Below, in pieces: positions 36,681 to 48,369 of a stretch of 64,000 nt of DNA. Source of the stretch: Ditylenchus dipsaci (Eukaryota; Nematoda; Chromadorea; Rhabditida; Anguinidae). Under the pieces are notes generated by a model. It ran no database searches. It was not told the origin of the DNA and saw nothing but the letters and a program-made list of their open reading frames with translations. The stretch spans positions 124,001 through 188,000 of the forward strand of contig SADC01000150.1 in assembly GCA_004194705.1 (NCBI GenBank), given 5' to 3'. How positions within the stretch are numbered: the first letter of the stretch is position 1; the number at the start of each line of letters is the position of its first letter. The position numbers and the translations under genes are program-made.

Positions 36681-39036
36681 TTAAATATTGTAGTATGGGC
36701 CGTAATTCTGTGTTTTGAGAGAGCACTTGTTGACATTGCGAATGACTCGAATGTAGCCAGACTCGCCCCAACTACTTCCATATTGGTTCTTGATTAGCCA
36801 ATAAGGGGTGTTGTTAGATGTCCCATAGCCTACAATAAGCATGGCGTGGTTAACAGTAGTGGGACAGCTGGATGGGTTGAAGACTCCGCTTTTATAGAAC
36901 TGGAACTCATTTCCTACCGCAAAACCTGAATACACAAAAATTTTATTAATTTATCAAATATTATGACAAAAAGAACAATTCTGGGTCATTAATTGGTAAT
37001 TTAAAGACCAGACTATCTAGCTTAACTGACCGTTGCTAAAAGGTCCATTATTGTAGAGGTAGGTTCTTAACTGCTCTTCAGAGTAGGAATTGAGATCATG
37101 AACACCGTCGGGCTTAATTGTAGCACCATTAACTGTGGCACAGTTAGTGCTAGTGCCAGTATATGGGTAGTCAGAGTCATAGTGTAGTCCATTGTTGGAA
37201 ATGTAGTTCATGGCCCAGCTGACATAACCTCCATTACACTTCAAACTGTGTGTCTCACAGCTAACCAATTGCTGGGTGGACAATACAATGTTAGGAGATG
37301 CTCTGCCTTGTTGTTTGTAATTTCGGTAGAGATAGGCACTTAACAAAGGTTTTTGAAAAATTAGGAAAAATGGTATTGTTTACCTTTCTAGGGCTGCAGC
37401 AGTGCAGAAAGCCCAGCAAGATCCGCAGCTTCCTTAAAATTGCGGTGATAAAAAATTCCCGAATTTATAGCCAGTAATTTACTGGGTAAGAGCCAATTTT
37501 ATAGGGTATCTGAAATTTTCAGCATCTTTTCCTGAAAATTAGCTAAATGGCATTTGGGGGGAGTCGTTGGCAATCTCGGACATATTATCGTAAAAAGAGT
37601 TTAAAATAAATAAATTTCTAGGTTTCGTGTTATTAGTCTTCGTACCCGAAGTTATGATTTTTTGCTAAAGTTAGGGAATCCGACTCGGAAATTTGGAAAA
37701 GGAAAAATTTAATGATAACTTAATTTTGGCTAAAAAGTTCACCTTGATTTCTGATGGCAGTTACTACTCCATAATCACGCCAATCAAAGCTGGTGGGAAT
37801 TGATTGCTGGTCTAAATGTGTCTCTTAAAATACTCTTAGGGATTAAATTTACAAAATTCCACCTTGGTTAACAATTGAGTCCAACATGGTATCATTGCCC
37901 ACCATATTGACACCAGTATCAGCCGTAACATTGAAACTGTCAGGCAAAAGCATCTGAACCCATTTTTTTTATTAGTGCATCAAATCCAACTCTGCAAACA
38001 CACCTGTTGTTTGAATTCTTCGAATGTGAGATGACTATATTTGGTGACACCAAACACCACATCTGTACCACCCGCTTTTTTGTCATTCAATTCTTTGATT
38101 TTGTCCAAATTTTTCGCGAAAATGCTCTGCCGTTTTTCATGCTCTTCATGGTTGTGAAAGATCAGTTTGTACCTAATTTGCACAAATATGTATTTTTTTC
38201 AAAACACACTCAGACGGCTGGATTTGTACAAAAATTTATAGTAACAAATTTTCAAAGTCTTTCTAATACAACTTGCAGATTTAAAAAATTCTGAATACAG
38301 TTGACTTTTCCATTAACGTCCACCAAAAGTTCGTTTCCGCCCAGGGTCCGACACTTTTTTATCTTAACTTTTTGTAGACTAGCTTCCCTTCTGATTCATA
38401 AATACCATATTCACTCTGCTAAACCTCCATGGAGAGTAATTTTTAACCTCTAAAAAAGCTTGAAATTGTTACTTAAAAACGGCCCTAACTGTGAAATAAT
38501 CCTAGTCAAAAATCTTAGTAAAAAACATGGGGTGGGGAGTTAATAGAGTGAATACGGTATAATCTGAAATATTGCGAGGATTCCCGGAAGTCCCCTCCCC
38601 CCATTTTGGTCAAAATTTTTTTTTTATACAATTTTTTATATTTTTTTGGCTTTTTAAAAGTGTTTCCAGTATTATCTGTTTTATCTTACAGAAAAAGGTG
38701 TTAAAGTCTGTTCTAACCGACCCTAAGCTTGAGCACTAACAACACGGGCGACTATGTTCATTTTGTGAATTTTACCGATTTAAGTTAAATTTTTAATGCA
38801 GTAAAGTAACAAAGCTTCTTTAACAAAGCAGTTGCCATTATAAGTTAAAAAACTTAAAATTTTATCAAAAAGGGACTCCAAGAAAAGGTCGAAAAAGTTT
38901 TCACTCATGACTTACTTGCCACAAAATTCTTCGAATTTGGATATGGCTTCATCTGAAACATTTGGGTTTGCAGCCGCATTAATTACCGCTAACAAATAGA
39001 TAAAATGATAGAAGTGAAGACTACTTGCAGAGCCAT
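36681..39036 (-). CDS. Cathepsin L-like cysteine protease, second copy, 7 exons
   Basis: Same enzyme and exon structure as the left copy. Exons: 38916-39036, 38004-38172, 37863-37953, 37743-37811, 37384-37432, 37031-37338, 36681-36925. Catalytic Cys, His and Asn blocks are intact; changes seen include YKKQ to YKQQ, HSSKC to HSLKC and TDAVF to TDVVF. Exon 1 is one base shorter than its twin (a run of four instead of five T, 39002-39005 on the plus strand), which puts the signal peptide out of frame with the rest. Either this copy is a very recent pseudogene or the base was lost in the assembly; the many similar breaks in this window favour the latter. TATA box and poly(A) signal are retained. 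Confidence 0.88.
38402..38561. mobile_element. MITE, ACCGTATT family (copy in right cathepsin intron 1)
   Basis: Counterpart of 598-757 at the same intron position; ends ATACCATATTCACTCTGC and GAGTGAATACGGTAT. Confidence 0.7.
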
Positions 39037-39435
39037 TAGATCAGTCAAGAGTTGTTTCAATAAAAACATGGAATTGACTTGAGAATGTGCCTTTTTATAC
39101 AGTACCCAATTTGGGAGAACTAGCAGACTCGGAATACCACGCCCCCAAGTATTTGCATTTATTTGAGACTATTGTATACATATTAGTTTTATGTTGCTTG
39201 GACTATTACTCTTTTTCGTTATGTATTTGGTGATAAAAAGTAGTTTTATTTCAGCTTTACATAATAATTGAACACAAAATTTGCAATACCAGCATGGAAC
39301 AGATAATACAGCGCTCGTCGCAAGGAATTATCCAAAATGCAAATTATTTGACGTCATTTTGTTGTTTTCTGAACTTTTTAGAAAGCTATTCCTGCAAACT
39401 GTATAGTTGGTAAAAAAAAACCTATGATGTTAAGT

Positions 39436-39639
39436 CAGGGCTGCCATATGTCCTTTTTAAAAAGATTTGTCCTTTTTTTGGAATCCTAAATCTTTTTTCT
39501 TTTCGAAACTTTAGTCAAAAAATTTTTTTCGCTTCAAAATGGCAATAAGCACTAGATAAAATGCACTTTTTTCTTCAAAAACGGTCAAAAGGTCTTTTTT
39601 GCCAAAATGTATTTTTTTTAATTTTGAGATGGCAGCCTG
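39436..39639. mobile_element. hAT-type MITE, CAGGG ends
   Basis: CAGGGCTGCCATATGTCC pairs with GATGGCAGCCTG; flanks TGTTAAGT and TGTTAAGG fit an 8-bp duplication with one change. Confidence 0.75.
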
Positions 39640-39931
39640 TGTTAAGGGGTCACAATATTTTTCTTGTTTCTTTAAAATAACATCGTCGATGATGCCAATT
39701 GAAATTTCGAAATTTGAATTCACGGAAATAGTTTTTTTCCCTCCAAGAATATAAAAATATTTGTTTTAAAATTTTTCTTTGTATTCACAGTTATTTTAAA
39801 TCTGCTGTTTTTTTATAAACTATTTAAACGCAACGTTAGTTGGCGTTGACAGATCAGACGAGGTAGACGACTTTTATTGCTCTATTACTTTTCAACCTAT
39901 AAGTAATATCTTCCTTTACTACACAAATCCT

Positions 39932-40157
39932 TTAAAGCACAATGGTTTTCGCGCGCAACGGTTGTCCCCGCCAATTCAAATTTTTTTCCTAATCATTTAA
40001 CTTCTGTATGGATTTTTCAACTTGGTTTCTAAAAATAAATTCTAGGCCTTGTTTTGTTAGAAACCATGTTGAAAAATCCGTACAGAAGTTCATTGATTAA
40101 AAAAATTTTTGAATTGTGAGGGGACAACCGCTGTGCGCAAAAACCACGGTCTTTTAA
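39932..40157. mobile_element. TTAA-bounded foldback MITE
   Basis: TTAAAGCACAATGGTTTTCG and inverse CGGTCTTTTAA ends; inner CGGTTGTCCCC and GGGGACAACCG pair. Same family as 8221-8462. Confidence 0.7.
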
Positions 40158-41185
40158 ATTTAAAAAAAGTCACTGTCGAAATTTAAATTCCGCTCAATGC
40201 AATAAATATTTGAATTTAAAATTGTAATCTTTATTTATAAATTTGACAGTGACCTTGAATTTTAAAGAGCAGTTTTGTCAAGAAAATTGACCCTGCTGAG
40301 CACGAATTCATTGTCAGAATTAATGGTTTTCGTAGTGGAGACAAAGTTATAGAAAATTTGTGTTGAGACTTCTACATTCATTTTGGTCATTTTGTCATGA
40401 TAAACTATGAGTGTTTTCTGTGCCGAAATAACAGCGAGGTTTTTTCACTTTTTTTACTTCTGCATTCATCTGAGTATCATCTCTGCACACAGTTTATGGT
40501 CAGGCGAAATCAAGAATTTCAGGAAAATCGAAATTCTCTGTGAATCTGCAACCACGCAGATAGAAATTTGTGCTAAATAGAAAGCCCTGATAACGCCCTG
40601 CATTTTGGAATATTAATACACATGGGTGGTGCACTAATTTTAGCGAGTACCACCCATATTTCGCTCAGATTCCAGATGGTTGGGAATGGGTGAAAATTAC
40701 CTATTTTCAGAAGCTGTTTTACCCGTTTCGATAGTTCCTCTTCCCGAATTTTTTTAGCACTATCATGTCCAGCGTGAAGTTCTGCACAAGACGCATAGTT
40801 TAGTACGTTCCGCCTTTCCCGCGTTAATATAAATTATTATCAGCATTCTTTCAATATACAGCCACACCTAGATATAAGACCACTCTCATATAAGAACACC
40901 TTGGACTGGTCTCCAGTGGTACTAAAAGATCAGCCTGGATACAAGAGTAACTATAAGAGCACTTTTGGCCGGTATTGAGGCCCTGAAGTTGAGGGACGCT
41001 CTTTTATACAGGGTGTACCTTACAAAGATTCTCTTAAACTGCAAACTATGAAAGTTTGGATGAATTTAGAGATGAAGATAGTTTTGCCCGAAAGATATGT
41101 TGCAAGCACTGTATATTTTCGAAATTTGCTCATTTCCACAAATTTTGCGGACTTTAGTTTACGACAGCCTCAGTTTGTTACAATA
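40158..41185. other. Repeat-derived interval
   Basis: 40290-40800 carries an AGCGTGAAGTTCTGCACAAG block and a CCCGTTTCGATAGTTCC block shared inverted with 63780-63900 and, in part, with 16262-17345. 40858-41030 is a worn pogo-like MITE (ATATAAGACCAC, ATATAAGAACACC motifs). No gene. Confidence 0.4.
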
Positions 41186-41196
41186 TTTATTTACAA

Positions 41197-44100
41197 TTAC
41201 AAAAAATCGTCACTGCTTTCAGCAAAATCAGCATTTCTTCTGTTGTGTTGTACCACCACTAATTCTTCTGTTTTAGTGGTATTAGTGGTTAAAGTAGTGC
41301 TTTGAGATGTGGTCTCTGATGTGGTGTGGTTGTGAAACATCCCACAAGAATACCTTTTTTGAGGTGGACTCAAATTGTCACGGTAGACTATAGCGGTGGA
41401 GCAGCTGGAATACTTCTTGAAGCCGTTTTCGCTTTCATGAGAAATAGTGACTGAAGAGATGATTGCTGTGGTCGATTTTTTGTTGGAATTGTGGCCAAAT
41501 ATGCCGCTATTATCTCCTACTCCTGATGGCAGATCACATTGACTTAAAATATTTTATTTAAGTTTTCAGTCGAAAAAATAAGGGACACGGACGTTTCGTC
41601 CTCAGGACGTTTCGTCCTCGGGGCCGTTTCGTCCTCAGCCTCGTCCTTGTCTAAGTATAACCAAAACTTGATTTTTTGCACAAGAAACCAAAAAAATCAA
41701 CTTAAACAAGTATCCAGATACCCTAAAAGATGTGATTTGAACATAGTTTTGTTAACTGGGGCCTACCGCATAAAGAAACTCTGGTATGCATATATTTTTT
41801 CATGCATCCAGAGTCACTTTCGAGTGATTTGCGTCTAAGGTATGTAAGTGTGCGCATCTCAACTCCAAGCCCCCGAGCCCCTGCGCCCCCTTCGGGGCGC
41901 AGGGGCTTGAGAGTTAGAGATGCGCGCACTCACTTACCTTAGACATAATTCCGAGCAAGACTCTTGAACAAAAGATTCTTTTTGCCCAGCTCCAGTGACT
42001 AAAACGGGGTAGAAAAGCCTTTAGTTGAGAACTTAGTTGGAGAGATAACTACCTATCTCTTCCGTAAAGTACATTCACGTGAAAAATAATTCTCAAAAAG
42101 GTGTTTGGTAGTGCTGCGTGCGATGCGATATATCGCATCGCAAACATCGCAACATCGCACGAAATTTTGCCTTAAACATCGCATCGCAAAGTTTTGAAAC
42201 ATCGCAAAATCGCATCGCAAGTCCTCGGACCCAAAAACATCGCATCGCAACATCGCAAAAACACAAATGCGCAGCATTAGTGTTTGGGCATGAGTTTTTC
42301 AGGGGCGGAACAATTATTTTAATTAATGTAAGATAATAAGAACTGAGGACGAAACGGCCCCGAGGACGAAACGTCGCGTACTCAAAAAATACGGCCGAAA
42401 TCCAAATTTTAGGGAATTTTCAAAATTTTTGAAATGATGATTGTCATAATTGGTTGAAAAGCAGAAAATTCGATTCAAAGTTTTATTTGAAAATATGCCT
42501 GTTTTTGTGTCACCATTTCAACGACGCAATAGCGACAGAAAAAAGTATGAAAAAATCAGATTTTGACTTTCAAGGGAGGGGAACTTTATATACGCATTGC
42601 CTAACTTACAGGTTCGACTACCACTGGCTGCAAACCTTATCTTTTTATCTGCTTTTATTTACAAGTTTGATGTCAAAATTATTCTCACATTCTTTTCTAT
42701 CCAGTGTAATCAACAGCGCGGGGTTTCACACCGGCTAAAGCTTATTTACAGGCTAAAATCGGCTTTATTTCCGGAATCGATCATTTTTGTAGTTTTTCTT
42801 TAACTGGCTTTGTTAAAATTTTCTGACTTTTTTTACAAATCATACATTTCATATACTGAAATTTAGCCCAAATTCTAGGCATTCGATCTGAGCTATCATA
42901 CAGAGAAAAAAGCAATATGTAGTTAGAGATGCATTTTCAAAAACATTCAACGATGTTTAATTCCATGTCATCCTATAGGTCTGTCATTTACTTGAAGTCC
43001 CAAAATTAGGGCGTTTGCTAACAGTAAAGCAGTGCTGAAAATAGTTACAATCGATTACTATATGGTTTTTGCCCCTAGAAGTCAGTGAACTTACTGAAAG
43101 CGAAGTAAAATAAATAAGGCGTGCACCCACGGGGTTTGAACCTACGACCCTAGGCGATCCGTAAATAAAGTTCCCTCCCCTTTAAAAGTATTGTCCCTAA
43201 AATTCCAACCTATTGAGCCTTCGGGCATACATTATGCGAGCACAGCAAGGGATCCGAAGAAAACATCTTCTCAGAAAACGACAATTGTAAAGAAGAAATG
43301 CTCGTGTGTATTCACTGCTAGCTGCACAGAAAATGAAAAAATTAAGGCAATGGTTGAGTACTTCGAGTGTGTTGGCAATGTTGCGAAAAACCTGCAAAAC
43401 AAATATATATTGGTCATGGCTAGCAGAAAAGTAAGATTAAATGTCAAAATAACATCAACACAAATACCTGGAAGCTAAACATATTATCTAATGCTTCATT
43501 TTGAACCACCATAACCTTAAAATAGACCACTTGTTAGAGTTTTGAATCTCATTGCTTTTGCAAAAATATACCACCATTTGTGGCACATTACCCACAACAA
43601 ATATGAAACAGATAGCAGCCATTAATGCAGTCAGTTTCTTCTCTGTGAAGCTTTTCATCAGGGTATTCAAATCTCTTCTAAATTACATAAACATATAATT
43701 CAAACTTTATAACGCTTTTTATGGAAAAACTGTAACAAAGAATGTGTTTTAAATTTCAAGCAATATCAACCTTAAAAAGGGCTAAAACCACAGAGTCGGC
43801 TTTTATTATGCTGAGGTCAAAAAATGGAGATAGGATAACAGACGTCGAAGTCGTAAGTCGGCAGTTCGACGTTAACTTTATTTTTTTCTGTTTTACCATT
43901 GGGAAACTATTATTTGCGAAAGAATCTTCAGAATAAATAGAATAACTTTACAGGACGGAAAAATGTTTAGAACTAGCAAAGCTACGGTACCCCAAAGACC
44001 TCTACTTCCGAGTTCTGACCTCGATTGTGACCAGGCCAAAAGTACTAAAAGGGCAAACTTACTTTGACTTTTCTTTTAGCGGCGTAGTTGAGCCAGGAAC

Positions 44101-46417
44101 TGTTGCGGTAGAAGAAGAAGCCAAATCATTGCTACAATCCGCCATACTTGACCTTTTTATAAGCATTCTCCGATTTTTCTGTAGAAGGATTTGTTTTAGG
44201 TAATAGTGAGTAAAGGGATAAAAAAATACTTTGGCTATTTGGAGACTGTTCGCAATAATTATATTGAGTGACATCAACAGGACGACACAGAAAAAGCGGA
44301 GGAATTCCCGCAGCATTTTGTAGTAGTTGAATATTGTCCAGTAGGGTTCTCTGGAACAGCAGGGTTTTCTGTGTTTTATAAAAAAATATATTTATTTGGC
44401 ATTATTTACCTGCACAACAACCTTTGGTTATTTCCTTTTACTAATCTACCAGTCATTGGATTTCGTTTAGCCTAAGTTCAGGATGTATTTAATTTTTCTA
44501 ACACTTTAAAACAACCAAAACTTTTTTCAACCTTTTTTTAAATCTCTTTTTGACTCACTGAGCTCGCTCTAGCAATCTTTTCAACTTATCAAACATTTTT
44601 TTGAAAAAATCTGGAAATTCGCTACCCCTTGATGCCTAAGAAATTTCTCAATTTTCCGCATTTTCGGTCGAAAGTTGGCGTAAAAGAATACGTGCCTGCG
44701 TAAATGCGAAAGGTTGGTATTTTAAATTCTGAATGATGCATCTTCTGCAGAACTTTCTAAGCTTTCGAATGGCATAATTGTTTTTTTAATATTGTTAGGT
44801 TTGGACATAAAAATCTTGAATTTTTCTCCGTGTCAGGACTTTTGGCGCACTCTGTAGAATGATAGCGTTTTCTCATTGCGTTTTATGACTTAAGATAAAA
44901 GGCCATACCGTGTTTTGTAGGGCCATAGGCAAGTGAAGTAGTAGGGAAGCCACAAGGGCCATTACAATTTTAAGCTGAACAGTATTCTCAATGCTTAGCA
45001 AACGAGTCTTTTTGTGTGGCTTTCGGATTAGCAGATATCTTAATGCGCAATATTATGGGAGACATCAAAGACGCAAATTATCACCGCTCGATTGTGAGCA
45101 ACACTGCCACATACAGTCCGGCTACGAGAAAAGAATTAATAAGCACCTTAAGTCTGACAATTTTTAGACATATTACGCATACAGAAAACTTACATCTTCC
45201 ACATAGACTTCATAATAAATTATGGGAGCTGCGTTTATATTGAGAATTTCCAAAAGAAAATGAACCAGTATAGCTGTTAAACTCACCTGAAATTTCGATT
45301 AACACTTGAGCGAAAGATGTTTTCTTGGTATCTCTAGTTTTTTATATACCTACAAGGACACTACAAAATGATAAACGCCCAACTTCGTCAGTTTGCTTTA
45401 CTCCCACCACTAATTATTTTATTATTTTTTACTTTTTTTTAAATAATTGTTTTTTCCGTACTATTATCTCGATTACCTCGTTTTATCTATCTTTATTTTG
45501 TTCTTGTTCATAATTCAGGCAGCATAAACTTTTCTTCTCCTCTGGGAAGTTCTCGAAAGTTGAAACCACAATAAATATTCCTGTTCTCCTCTGGAGATTT
45601 GCCGAAAGTTCATATTGCTTGAGTTATGAACTAAAAATGAATAGAAAAACTCACAAAAATATATAAAATGAAGGGATCGATATAATACGTAAGCCCCTCA
45701 AAAACTAACTGAGACATAATTTCAAAGAATCAGCTTGGGAGCAAGGCGAATTTACCGGGTTGGGTGTTCTGAGTTAATTGGATGAGTGTTTCATATTTCA
45801 GCCAGTTTTTTAAATTTAAAACACCATAAACTAAGATTTTGTGATCTTTTCATGATACGCCGGAAAACTACTTCAAAAACCAACAAGGTCATAAACAGCA
45901 AGTGTCCGTATGTATTTAAAAGGCACAGTTCTGAGTGAGGGACTTCTCAGTGTCATCAAGTTGAGTATATTGCCAAAACACCGATCACTGATATGGTTAT
46001 CTAAAAACTTATTAAAAATTTGTTAAAATAAAGCTTTAAAGGACCATAGCCGTCGCTGACAACGAGAATTTCAAAAGTTTGAATTGGCGCGGGACAGTTC
46101 TCTTTCGTCTCGCACTGTAGTTTTTTGACTTGCTTCGAATGACTCAGAATAGTACAATGAAAGACGAAAGAGAACTGTCCCGCGCGAATTCAAATATTTG
46201 AAATTCTCGTTGTCGGCGACGGCTATGGTCCTTTAAAAGAGATTACCATAATAGTTCTAAAAGTAAATTTGAGATTTTTTAGTTTTGAATCCATCACCGA
46301 TGCTGTGAAATTGCTAGTTAGTGAAAAGTTTGTCAGCAATAATTCAGTAAAATTCTGCTTTCCGGCAGCTGCAGCAGATTCTTCAGCCAGATGCTCACAA
46401 AAGGTTTGAAGACCCAT
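41197..46417 (-). CDS. Rhodopsin-class peptide GPCR, FMRFamide-receptor-like, 9 exons
   Basis: Seven-helix cell-surface receptor, probably for a neuropeptide. Exons in transcript order: 46298-46417, 45885-46000, 45194-45286, 45085-45121, 44909-45038, 44063-44368, 43516-43677, 43231-43391, 41197-41542. The N-terminal exon has three N-glycosylation sites (NFT, NFS, NFT). TM1 has GNILNLMTL, TM2 LAVYDLVSLTAILVHFLLE, TM3 GLYVAVLLTIER then YLLIRKP (ERY in place of DRY), TM4 IVMALVASLLLHLPM, extracellular loop 2 with a Cys pair and SREPYW, TM5 FFCVVLLMSLNIIIANSL, TM6 LTALMAAICFIFVVGNVPQM, TM7 NTLEVLNHCLNFFIFCAAS. The last exon is a 115-residue Ser/Thr-rich tail. The NxxxN/NFFIFC pattern of TM7 and the missing CWxP suit FMRFamide-type receptors. 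Phase arithmetic implies single bases lost in TM1 (45975-45978), near the TM2/TM3 junction, near 44365 and in TM7 (43386-43390). Confidence 0.85.
41838..41944. repeat. GC-rich snapback palindrome
   Basis: CTAAGGTATGTAAGTGTGCG pairs with CGCACTCACTTACCTTAG, and CCCCTGCGCCCC pairs with GGGGCGCAGGGG around TTCGGGG. The same palindrome with flanks is at 52767-52868 in inverse orientation. Confidence 0.8.
42109..42279. mobile_element. hAT-type MITE built of CATCGCA repeats
   Basis: A perfect 8-bp duplication GTGTTTGG (42101-42108, 42280-42287) flanks TAGTGCTGCGTGCGATGCGA and CGCAGCATTA. The interior is mostly ATCGCATCGCAA units. Confidence 0.85.
42573..43186. mobile_element. Element with inverted B-box-like ends (GPCR last intron)
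   Basis: Left end AAGGGAGGGGAACTTTATAT then ACAGGTTCGACTACC; right end inverse, with GGTTTGAACCTACGACCC and TTCCCTCCCCTTT. On the minus strand the right end reads GGTTCAAACCCCGTGG, a perfect Pol III B-box core. The interior has no gene and is related to 49416-50104. Confidence 0.7.
46036..46236. mobile_element. TTAA-bounded foldback MITE (GPCR intron 1)
   Basis: TTAAAGGACCATAGCCGTCG and its near-perfect inverse CGACGGCTATGGTCCTTTAA; inner arms also pair (GGGACAGTTCTCTTTCGTCT). Confidence 0.8.
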
Positions 46418-46771
46418 TTCAGTTCAATAGCTAGCTAGTCATTGTCTTAACAGCTTTCCCAGGAATGAAAAATTTGAACACCCTGAAATGTATTTTTGTA
46501 AATGCAATTTTCAAGCCATATTTTGTTAACAACCTAGTTGTTGAGATGTAAACAAAACTTGGCTAGAATAAAAAATAGATTAGAAGCAAAGCGATCTGAA
46601 TTTTCTTTAAAAAACATCGGAAAGTGAATTGGCCTTTTTAGGGCATTTTTGAAAAAAAGTCTGGCTAAACCCCCTAAAATCAGTTTAAAAGGCCATTACA
46701 CCGTCAAAGTTAAGGAATTTTTTTTATTAGAGCACCCTGTAAGACAAAAAAATCGAATCCGAGTAAAATTT

Positions 46772-46867
46772 TTGGTTCTTGTCGGTTATCCGGACTACCT
46801 TGTCACACATGAACCAAGGTAGTCCCGAGAAGAACCAAGGTAGTCCGGATAACCGACAAGAACCAAT
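46772..46867. repeat. Perfect 31-bp inverted repeat
   Basis: TTGGTTCTTGTCGGTTATCC, continuing to CTACCTTG, is mirrored by CAAGGTAGTCCGGATAACCG, continuing to GAACCAA. A second partial unit (GAACCAAGGTAGTCCC) lies in the loop. The CGGTTATCCG motif also occurs at 46918, linking it to the adjacent pogo element. Confidence 0.7.
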
Positions 46868-46904
46868 TTTTTTGTGGAAAGTGCCTTTCGGCAAAATAAA
46901 AATA

Positions 46905-47274
46905 TACAGTGTACTTTCGGTTATCCGTCACCCTAAATATACCATATTTGGCTAAGATTAGCTTATTCCAGGGATCGTAAGGAAAAAGTTTGAAAAAGGA
47001 CATTTGGGTAAAAAAGGACATTTTGACCATTTTTGAAGAAAAGGGGGCATTTTATCCAGTGCTTATTGTTATTTTGCAGCGAAAAAAAGATTTTGACTAA
47101 AAACTTCAAAAATAAAAAAGATTTGAGGTCCCGAAAAAGGACAAATCTATTTAAAAAGGACAATTACGAACCCTGGCTTATTCTCTGTCAAGTGACACCA
47201 CAGTTATTCGACACTTCGTTACCGACGACCTAGATCGGTTCCCAGTGGTGTCTTATAAGCGAAAGTAAACTGTA
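46905..47274. mobile_element. pogo-type MITE carrying a nested hAT MITE
   Basis: TA-flanked CAGTGTACTTTCGGTTATCC and inverse CTTATAAGCGAAAGTAAACTG. Its middle is interrupted by the hAT MITE at 46969-47175. Confidence 0.7.
46969..47175. mobile_element. hAT-type MITE, CAGGG ends, nested
   Basis: CAGGGATCGTAAG and inverse TTACGAACCCTG, with a perfect 8-bp duplication GCTTATTC on both sides. Confidence 0.88.
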
Positions 47275-48360
47275 CTTTCCATCGTTTCATGGCCTAAAAT
47301 GCCTTAAATTGTGTAAAACCAATTTTCAGGGTAGACACCTAGCGTGTAGACCGGCAGAATTTTCTTCAGTGTATTTATGTAAAGGGTTTACTTTTGATTT
47401 TAAAAACACAAGGCAAAAAGTCCGCACTCTTTTAAATCACTTTAAATGAAATAAAAGTTTAAGTTTTTGCAAAAGTAAAAAGTCTAGAGTTGCCTGTTAA
47501 AAATGATAGGCTTTGCTGGCCGACTGTCTTTTACTTAATGAGCTTGCACCAGATGTTTGAGTTCATCAGACACATGATATCGTAAATAATTGCTAAGGGT
47601 TGCTTTGCTAATAGCTGCAAGTTGTATTTGCAATTAGTGAAAAATCAGTGAAATTCGCGATGACTAAAATTTTTTTTACAAAGAACCCGAAATTTTTCGA
47701 TTCAACTTTTTGGTCAAGAAGTTTAGAGTAATTTTGTGCTACAGTTGTCTTTGACTAAAAAAGGTTTTTGCATCAAAATTTTCAGTATTTTATGATTGTC
47801 GATACTTTGATGAGTTCCAAAAAGTTGAAAATAATTTATTTTTTTGAATTAAAACATACCTTAAAAATTTTAATAAAGTTTTTTAGGTAATCTGGGTTTT
47901 TATAATGTTTTTTTATTTTATAATGTTTTTTCTTTCAATGGATGACGAAAGTATGATGTCATAATTTTTAGGGTTTCGTGGGTCATTAAGTTTTCAAAAA
48001 TTTTTTAAAAAGAGATTTTATTTATTCTCAAGGCCCTTTCAACAAATAAAATAGTTTTCTTATAGTTGGTTTTGATATCCGACTTCCTACCTCCGTTGGG
48101 GTTCAGATATATTTCTAAAGTCATTTCTACATTTAGTATTCGGCGCGACTTCGTGACACGCATAGTTAAAGAGTTAACTATGCGCTTCGATATTTTGACT
48201 TTTGAGGACGGGTAACTCAGTTTTAGATGCGGAACTTGGTGTTAGTGTATCAAGAAGGTTAAATCTAAAAGTCCTTAGATATCTAATGAGCATAAGCTCG
48301 CCTACAAGAAACTAAAAAAAGTTGACTGTATGCCACGAACAAGAATTGTTGTCTTTTTAT
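47275..48360. other. Intergenic interval, no gene recognised
   Basis: AT-rich sequence without domains, splice-supported frames or clear element ends. Confidence 0.35.
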
Positions 48361-48369
48361 GCTTTCTAC

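Larger units (their letters stand above)
36342..39146. repeat. Right arm of large inverted duplication
   Basis: Reverse-complement copy of 1-2829. Differences are few: scattered substitutions, small indels in introns, and one base missing in coding exon 1. The outer end runs past the homology to the window's left edge, so the true arm may be longer. Confidence 0.9.
41581..42383. mobile_element. MULE-like element with tandem-repeat inverted ends (GPCR last intron)
   Basis: Left end GGGACACGGACGTTTCGTCC continues as repeated GGACG(A)TTTCGTCCTC units to 41640; the right end (42343-42383) is the inverse (CTGAGGACGAAACGGCCCCG, ending GCGTACTC). AAAAAATA flanks both sides (41573-41580, 42384-42391), fitting an 8-9 bp target duplication. 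No transposase. It carries a palindrome (41838-41944) and a nested hAT MITE (42109-42279). Confidence 0.75.

Noticed and set aside
43110..43186. Possible tRNA gene (perfect B-box core)
   Set aside because: No acceptor stem, A box or cloverleaf can be drawn, and the sequence is one of two inverted ends of an element.
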